Source: a virus
DNA: 33,839 nt
IMG/VR virus record: IMGVR_UViG_3300035698_027858
Coordinates: 1-33,839 of that record
Reading direction: 5' to 3' (one strand)
In this document: positions 30,633-33,839 of the stretch, in pieces
How positions within the stretch are numbered: the stretch's first letter is position 1
Layout of the letters: each line of letters opens with the position of its first letter
Program-made: the position numbers and the translations under genes
Notes under the pieces: generated by a model
Database searches by the model: none
What the model was told of the DNA's origin: nothing
What the model saw: the letters and a program-made list of their open reading frames with translations, nothing else

Positions 30633-30835
30633 GTACACCACAAAAACAAGCATTAAAACATTTATTAATTGTCTTTGCTTATTCAGGAGCTTCCTCAATT
30701 CTGCCAATAATAATAGCGTGGATACAGAATGACACACGCTGGGTAATTTTGATCCCGATAATCAACTCTATCTGGTATGCAGTAACGAGATATTTAAAAG
30801 AAAAGAAGTTGATTGAGGGTGAGGTTGCCAATTAA
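30629..30835 (+). CDS. Small two-segment membrane protein of the lysis cassette (second holin or antiholin-like)
   Basis: The 68-residue protein has two hydrophobic segments: HLLIVFAYSGASSILPIIIAWI (residues 10-31) and WVILIPIINSIWYAVTRYL (38-56), with a short loop NDTRW, and a charged C-terminus. It starts within the endolysin stop (ATGA overlap), so expression is coupled. The topology is that of class II holins or antiholins. With the one-segment holin at 29844 it could form a holin/antiholin pair; which is which cannot be decided. It is the last clear phage gene before the DGR. Confidence 0.65.
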   Translation: MSTPQKQALKHLLIVFAYSGASSILPIIIAWIQNDTRWVILIPIINSIWYAVTRYLKEKKLIEGEVAN

Positions 30836-31110
30836 CAGATTAGTTGCTAAACTCAATATGAAAGTAGGCTACTGTATCTCGATTCACGGATCGAGGTCGC
30901 CGAAATCCTAAGTCTCTAAAATTGCCAGAATCATAGTAATTACGGTTACTATGAGCGTGCAAGAGAGATTTTAGATACTACTTACTGGTTCTTGGAGCGG
31001 GTGTCTTTTTTGACTGCCGCCAGATTAAATACAGGGAGTTTGAGTATATAGGGCTTTTTGCCAGTAAACCTCTGCTTCCAGTGACATTGGATGAGAATCA
31101 GTAAAATTAG
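30836..31110 (+). other. Non-coding TR leader with structured RNA
   Basis: No gene is supported in this 275-base stretch. It contains a hairpin CATAGTAA (30932-30939)/TTACTATG (30946-30953), flanked by TCTAAAAT (30914-30921) and ATTTTAGA (30967-30974), which could form an outer stem. The 12-mer AGTCTCTAAAAT at 30911 returns at 31231, just past the template repeat. The stretch likely is the 5' part of the DGR template RNA; no convincing promoter was found. Confidence 0.5.
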
Positions 31111-31234
31111 GGTTCCCGCTACAAGAACGCGGACAAGGTGCCGAATGTCTACCTCAATGACGACAAGCCGAAGCTCAATTGGAACAACGCCGACAACTCG
31201 AATGACAGGTGGGGTTCCGCCTCGTGTCGTAGTC
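31111..31234 (+). repeat. DGR template repeat (TR)
   Basis: The 124 bases align without gaps to 33127-33004 on the - strand. There are 17 differences, 15 at TR adenines (33 A in TR), plus G31208 to T and T31227 to C in the variable copy. The TR is rich in AAC, AAT and AAG codons in the target's frame, which allow wide diversity when A is replaced. The A-free 3' block 31210-31230 has the character of an IMH-star. It is preceded by an in-frame stop, so it is not itself translated. Confidence 0.93.
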
Positions 31235-31253
31235 TCTAAAATCATAATTTACA

Positions 31254-31284
31254 AAAAAGCGTCCAATTGGAGGACGCTTTTAAT
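31254..31284. terminator. Bidirectional terminator between TR and avd
   Basis: AAAGCGTCC (31256-31264) pairs with GGACGCTTT (31272-31280), with an A/T-rich flank on both sides (TTTTAATTT on +, a T-run on -). It ends TR transcription on the + strand and avd on the - strand; the avd stop codon (TAA, - strand 31282-31280) lies in it. Confidence 0.75.
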
Positions 31285-31639
31285 TTAGAGACCTGATCCA
31301 GCCGCCGAGCATTCGGCCGATTTCCTGAATCTTTTCTTCTAGATTTAGGTATTTTTTATTATCCAGCATCTTAAACTCTCGGGCCATCCTAAGTAAAACC
31401 TTTAAAAGATCAAACTTATTGTTTGCTTCTAATAGTTTTGCCTTTTTCTCTTGCTTATACGAGCTGACTGCGGATAATATCAATTCCATAAAATCAATAA
31501 TATTTTCCTCGCATTTCTTGCCCAGCATGTGTTGATCTTTTTTAGGAAAGGTTTTTAAACACTCATAAAATTCCTTATAAAGATCAGTAGTTTTTTTAAG
31601 GATTGGCGCTTCGCTTTGAATTTGGTCTAAATTTTGCAT
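31280..31639 (-). CDS. avd: Avd-like four-helix accessory protein of the DGR
   Basis: This 119-residue protein is the accessory variability determinant. Family signs: PILKKTTDLYKEFYECLKTFPKKDQHMLGKKCEENIIDFMELILSA, the FPK[KR]D-x-x-x-L-G-x-[RK] block of S23/bAvd proteins, a helix AKLLEANNKFDLLKVLLRMAREFKML, and the ending KKYLNLEEKIQEIGRMLGGWIRSL, which is nearly diagnostic. Avd forms a basic pentameric barrel that binds the reverse transcriptase and template RNA and is needed for mutagenic copying. Its strand is opposite to the reverse transcriptase, with only two bases between the two start codons, whereas in many DGRs they lie in one direction. No Shine-Dalgarno site is visible, so leaderless start or a promoter within the other gene is expected. 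Confidence 0.92.
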   Translation of the reverse strand: MQNLDQIQSEAPILKKTTDLYKEFYECLKTFPKKDQHMLGKKCEENIIDFMELILSAVSSYKQEKKAKLLEANNKFDLLKVLLRMAREFKMLDNKKYLNLEEKIQEIGRMLGGWIRSLN

Positions 31640-31641
31640 AT

Positions 31642-32691
31642 ATGAAGATTTATAAAAACATTTTTAAGGATATAATTTCAATGGAGAATTTGCTTTTGGC
31701 TTGGGATGAGTTTAAGAAAGGCAAAAGAGAAAAGCTGGATGTTCAGGAATTTGAATTTCATCTGGAGGATAATTTATTTGCCCTTCATCAAGAATTAAAA
31801 AGTAAGAGATACAAGCACGGCGAATATGTTGATTTTTATATCAATGACCCGAAAAGAAGGCATATTCATAAAGCGACAGTCAGAGACAGAATCGTCCATC
31901 ATGCTATCCATCTAAAACTCTATTCTATTTTTAATCCGACCTTTGTTTATACTTCCTACTCATCCCGTAAAGAAAAAGGAACCCACCGGGCAGTTATTAA
32001 ACTGGATAAGATGTTAAGGACTGTTTATCAGACTTATGGTAAATGTTTTGTATTAAAATGCGATATTAAGAAATTCTTTCCAACTATTGATCATAAAGTA
32101 TTAATGAAAATTATTGCCAAACGGATTAAAGATAAAGATGCTTTGTGGCTGATAAAAAAGATTGTCAAAAGCTTTGAGTCGGAATTTACCACCAAGAGAG
32201 ATAAAAAAGGAACCCCAATTGGCAATTTGACTTCTCAAATTTTGGTTAATATTTATATGAATGAAATGGATCAATTTATTAAAGACCAGCTCAAAGCAAA
32301 ATATTATGTCCGTTATGCTGATGATTTTATTGTTGTTCATCGTAACCAGGATTATTTGCTGAATTTAAAGAGTCAGATTCAATCTTTTCTCAAAAAGAAT
32401 CTAAAACTATCACTTCATCCGGGCAAAGTCACTATTCGTAAATACTACCAAGGGGTTGATTTCTTGGGTTATGTAATCTTGCCCAAAGCCATTGTTTTAA
32501 GAACTAAAACTAAACAGAGAATTTTTAGGAAATTGAGACAAAGAGTAAGGGAATATAAACAAGAAAAAATAGATGAGAAAACCTTACTGCAATCGTTTAA
32601 TTCTTATCTGGGAGTATTGAGTCACGCCAAGAGCTACAAGCTTGAGCAAGAACTAAAACACAAAATGTGGGAGTGGCTTAAAGAAGATTGA
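31642..32691 (+). CDS. DGR-type reverse transcriptase
   Basis: The 349-residue enzyme copies the template RNA into cDNA with errors opposite adenines. The N-terminus (MKIYKNIFKDIISMENLLLAWDEFKKGKR) and LEDNLFALHQELKSKRYKHG match DGR reverse transcriptases. Motifs: RDRIVHHAIHLKLYSIFNPTFVYTSYSSRKEKGTHRA, FVLKCDIKKFFPTIDH (first catalytic Asp), GTPIGNLTSQILVNIYMNEMDQF (motif 4 with GNLTSQ from residue 194; the Q in SQ is typical of DGR enzymes), YYVRYADDFIVVHRN (YADD at 225-228), HPGKVTIRKYYQGVDFLGY and a thumb domain. A TTG frame extends to 31603, but ATG at 31642 fits the family length. It lies on the same strand as the TR, with avd inverted between. Confidence 0.95.
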   Translation: MKIYKNIFKDIISMENLLLAWDEFKKGKREKLDVQEFEFHLEDNLFALHQELKSKRYKHGEYVDFYINDPKRRHIHKATVRDRIVHHAIHLKLYSIFNPTFVYTSYSSRKEKGTHRAVIKLDKMLRTVYQTYGKCFVLKCDIKKFFPTIDHKVLMKIIAKRIKDKDALWLIKKIVKSFESEFTTKRDKKGTPIGNLTSQILVNIYMNEMDQFIKDQLKAKYYVRYADDFIVVHRNQDYLLNLKSQIQSFLKKNLKLSLHPGKVTIRKYYQGVDFLGYVILPKAIVLRTKTKQRIFRKLRQRVREYKQEKIDEKTLLQSFNSYLGVLSHAKSYKLEQELKHKMWEWLKED

Positions 32692-32700
32692 AATAAAAAA

Positions 32701-32843
32701 AGGGACAGCCGAGACCTGCTGCCCACATTGACTGAAACCCCAAAGGGCTCCAATTGTGGAGGACCAGCTGCCCCTTTCAGTCCACAATTGGACTAAAAAG
32801 AAACAACGGCCCATTGGTGGTATTCCCAATCAATGTAGGCAGC
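32701..32843. other. Folded intergenic domain between DGR reverse transcriptase and target, with interlocked element 4
   Basis: No gene is present in 32692-32995. The outer stem 32718-32731 pairs with 32830-32843 (14 positions, one C-A mismatch, one G-U). Within it, pair A GACTGAAA (32730-32737)/TTTCAGTC (32775-32782) and pair B TCCAATTGTGGA (32749-32760)/TCCACAATTGGA (32781-32792, perfect) are interlocked, with A2 and B2 overlapping by two bases. A further hairpin ATTGG/CCAAT lies at 32813-32830. An alternative GGG-CAGC/GCTG-CCC hairpin exists at 32702-32724. Confidence 0.55.
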
Positions 32844-32879
32844 GCTTTTATTGTACTATAAAGATTATTAAAAATAAAG

Positions 32880-32907
32880 AAGGGTAGATCATTTTTGATC
32901 TACCCTT
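32880..32907 (-). terminator. Strong intrinsic terminator of the DGR target gene
   Basis: AAGGGTAGATC (32880-32890) pairs perfectly with GATCTACCCTT (32897-32907) around a six-base loop. Read on the - strand it is followed by TCTTTATTTTT, a good T-tract; on the + strand no T-run follows, so it serves the target gene. Confidence 0.85.
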
Positions 32908-32911
32908 TAGG

Positions 32912-32953
32912 TGCGCGTTTAGCGCAAAAATTTGTAGCGGTCGCCTTCGGCGA
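32912..32953 (-). other. Pair of small GC-rich hairpins downstream of the variable repeat
   Basis: TCGCC (32941-32945)/GGCGA (32949-32953) makes a five-base stem with a three-base loop, and TGCGC (32912-32916)/GCGCA (32922-32926) a second. They lie 51 and 78 bases past the end of the VR. DGRs often need a short GC-rich hairpin or cruciform just downstream of VR for retrohoming; the first one is a candidate. Confidence 0.5.
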
Positions 32954-32995
32954 AAACAAGGAACAAGAAACCAAAAGGTCCAAAGTGCCAAGAGC

Positions 32996-33724
32996 CTAAG
33001 CCCGACTACGGCACGAGGCGGAACCCCACATGCCATGCGAGCTGTCGGCGTAGTGCCAAAGGAGCCTCGGCCAGTCGTCATAGAGGTAGACAATCGGCAC
33101 CTCGTCCGCGTGCCTGTAGCGGGAACCCGTGCTCCAGAGATAGTGATCTGACAACATATCTGTGTGAACACAGACAGCGATGTCTTCGTCTGTAATGTGG
33201 CGCAGACGGTTCTGCTTCTTGATGATCTTCTCCGCGTCTTCTGGCGATTTACCAAGAGTGGCTTTCCCGGGCTCAACATCGTAGATGAAATACGGATTCT
33301 TCGGAATTTCTTCATTGTCGGTCATCTCATTCGGATCAAGATAGGTATAACCTATCTTATCGTCATTGCGGACCATAGGCATGAGTCCGTAGATACCCAG
33401 ATAGGAATGGGGTATCACTGGTACGAACGGGATGTTTCCTTCGGGAATTTCCATCTCGGCCGCTTTGGAGAGTACCTCACTCTTTTTGTTCTGGAACGCT
33501 TCCAGAATGGCTTGAGGACAATTCCGGGATTTCAATGTTTCCATCTGGCCGTCAAACAGCTTAACTAATCCATTTTTGCGATCCTCAATCGTTTCGGCGT
33601 TGGCTTGCTTCTTGGCCTCTGCCACCACATCATCGATTACTTCGACTCCCAAGCCTTTAAAAAAGGCCGTCAACTTGGCAATCAACCCTTCTCGCTGATC
33701 CTTGCACAAATCTTTCTTTGTCAT
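32996..33724 (-). CDS. DGR target protein, DUF5701-like, with variable C-terminal domain
   Basis: The 242-residue protein has a helical N-terminus (KDLCKDQREGLIAKLTAFFKGLGVEVIDDVVAEAKK), a conserved middle (MEIPEGNIPFVPVIPHSYLGIYGLMPMV, YFIYDVEPGKATLGKSPEDAEKIIKKQNRLRHITDEDIAVCVH) and a C-type-lectin-like variable end from residue 200: GSRYRHADEVPIVYLYDDW to WGSASCRSRA. The GSR..VP....PxLxW..A....WGSAS pattern is shared with DUF5701 proteins. No signal peptide or membrane segment is visible, so a cytoplasmic or released protein is expected. Base composition is richer in GC than the phage genes. AAGGAGG (33732-33738 on the - strand) with seven bases to ATG fixes the start, and a consensus promoter precedes it. 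The name DUF5701 is from memory of the family's pattern. Confidence 0.85.
   Translation of the reverse strand: MTKKDLCKDQREGLIAKLTAFFKGLGVEVIDDVVAEAKKQANAETIEDRKNGLVKLFDGQMETLKSRNCPQAILEAFQNKKSEVLSKAAEMEIPEGNIPFVPVIPHSYLGIYGLMPMVRNDDKIGYTYLDPNEMTDNEEIPKNPYFIYDVEPGKATLGKSPEDAEKIIKKQNRLRHITDEDIAVCVHTDMLSDHYLWSTGSRYRHADEVPIVYLYDDWPRLLWHYADSSHGMWGSASCRSRA
33004..33127 (-). repeat. DGR variable repeat (VR)
   Basis: The 124 bases at the 3' end of the target gene are the diversified copy of TR 31111-31234. Thirteen codons carry A-directed changes (for example AAG to TGG and AAT to CTT with two each). The target's stop lies five bases beyond the VR. The A-free end TGGGGTTCCGCCTCGTG acts as the presumed IMH; its single T-to-C difference from TR fits IMH versus IMH-star divergence. 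Confidence 0.93.
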
Positions 33725-33731
33725 GACAATA

Positions 33732-33738
33732 CCTCCTT
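33732..33738 (-). promoter_or_regulatory. Shine-Dalgarno site of the DGR target gene
   Basis: AAGGAGG on the - strand, seven bases before the ATG at 33724. It is a full-strength site, unlike the leaders of the phage genes. Confidence 0.9.
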
Positions 33739-33805
33739 GTTGGATTTTGGTTTAAAGAATATTCTTATTTCAAGGTCCAAATTTATTCAGTTTTACCTTG
33801 TTGCT

Positions 33806-33834
33806 AATATATCATAATGTAGTACTTTTGTCAA
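33806..33834 (-). promoter_or_regulatory. Consensus sigma70 promoter of the DGR target gene
   Basis: On the - strand, TTGACA (33834-33829) and TATATT (33811-33806) are separated by exactly 17 bases. Transcription should start near 33799, giving a leader of about 75 bases. The promoter is at the window's right edge and points back towards the reverse transcriptase. Confidence 0.8.
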
Positions 33835-33839
33835 GAAAA

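Noticed and set aside
31091-31288. Open frames through the template repeat on both strands
   Set aside because: The TR frame equivalent to the target is closed by a stop just upstream, and the other frames are repeat shadows also seen over the VR. The region fits a non-coding template RNA.
1-33839. CRISPR array, tRNA genes, integrase or attachment sites
   Set aside because: No regularly spaced direct repeats, no cloverleaf with a T-loop and acceptor stem, and no recombinase motifs were seen. The AAAGGTCGA repeats are too short and irregularly spaced for CRISPR.

Overview
The window is the structural half of a tailed double-stranded DNA phage genome (or prophage), followed on the right by a complete diversity-generating retroelement (DGR). 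Every phage gene reads on the + strand. The order is: peptidoglycan hydrolase (cut by the left edge), KH-domain RNA-binding protein, two small genes, two DNA methyltransferases, small and large terminase, a cargo block, portal, small head proteins, scaffold-like protein, SU10/HK97-type major capsid protein, tail and adaptor proteins, tail fibre, giant internal virion protein, lysis cassette. A P22-like portal, a beta-propeller nozzle-like protein, a giant ejection-type protein and the absence of a tape measure or tail sheath point to a short-tailed (podovirus-like) particle. The DNA is AT-rich, uses the standard code (TAA and TGA both end genes), and most starts have no clear Shine-Dalgarno site. 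No integrase, replication gene or tRNA is visible. The DGR target family, the Avd type and the peptidoglycan-directed enzymes suggest a Patescibacteria/CPR-like host, but this is inference.

Left part (1-6058): lysis-like enzyme, KH protein followed by a compact structured RNA (709-791), a ParB-like/N6-adenine methyltransferase fusion, an N4-cytosine-type methyltransferase, and the terminase pair. Cargo block (6100-9240): two exported proteins of unknown function with richer GC, an MltG-type transglycosylase with its own near-consensus promoter, and a NYN-domain nuclease. These sit between terminase and portal and carry their own promoters and terminator.

Structural operon (9357-30835): a consensus promoter at 9357-9385 is followed by about 250 bases of folded leader holding two intrinsic-terminator-like hairpins before the portal. 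The operon then runs through head, adaptor, tail and fibre genes to a roughly 2,000-residue polyvalent protein with ADP-ribosyltransferase-like and papain-like segments, interrupted near its end by a -1 frame change. Holin, amidase endolysin and a second small membrane protein close it. Two features recur: a 9-base motif AAAGGTCGA just after stop codons and 17-56 bases before the next start, and intergenic elements made of two interlocked inverted repeats (9543-9613, 15116-15159, 23091-23135, 32730-32792).

DGR (30836-33839): a 124-base template repeat (31111-31234, +), an avd gene (-), a reverse transcriptase (+) and a convergent target gene (-) whose last 124 coding bases are the variable repeat (33004-33127). 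Of 17 differences between the two repeats, 15 lie at adenines of the template, which is the signature of adenine-directed mutagenic retrohoming. The target resembles DUF5701 proteins, has a consensus promoter, and does not look like a tail fibre.
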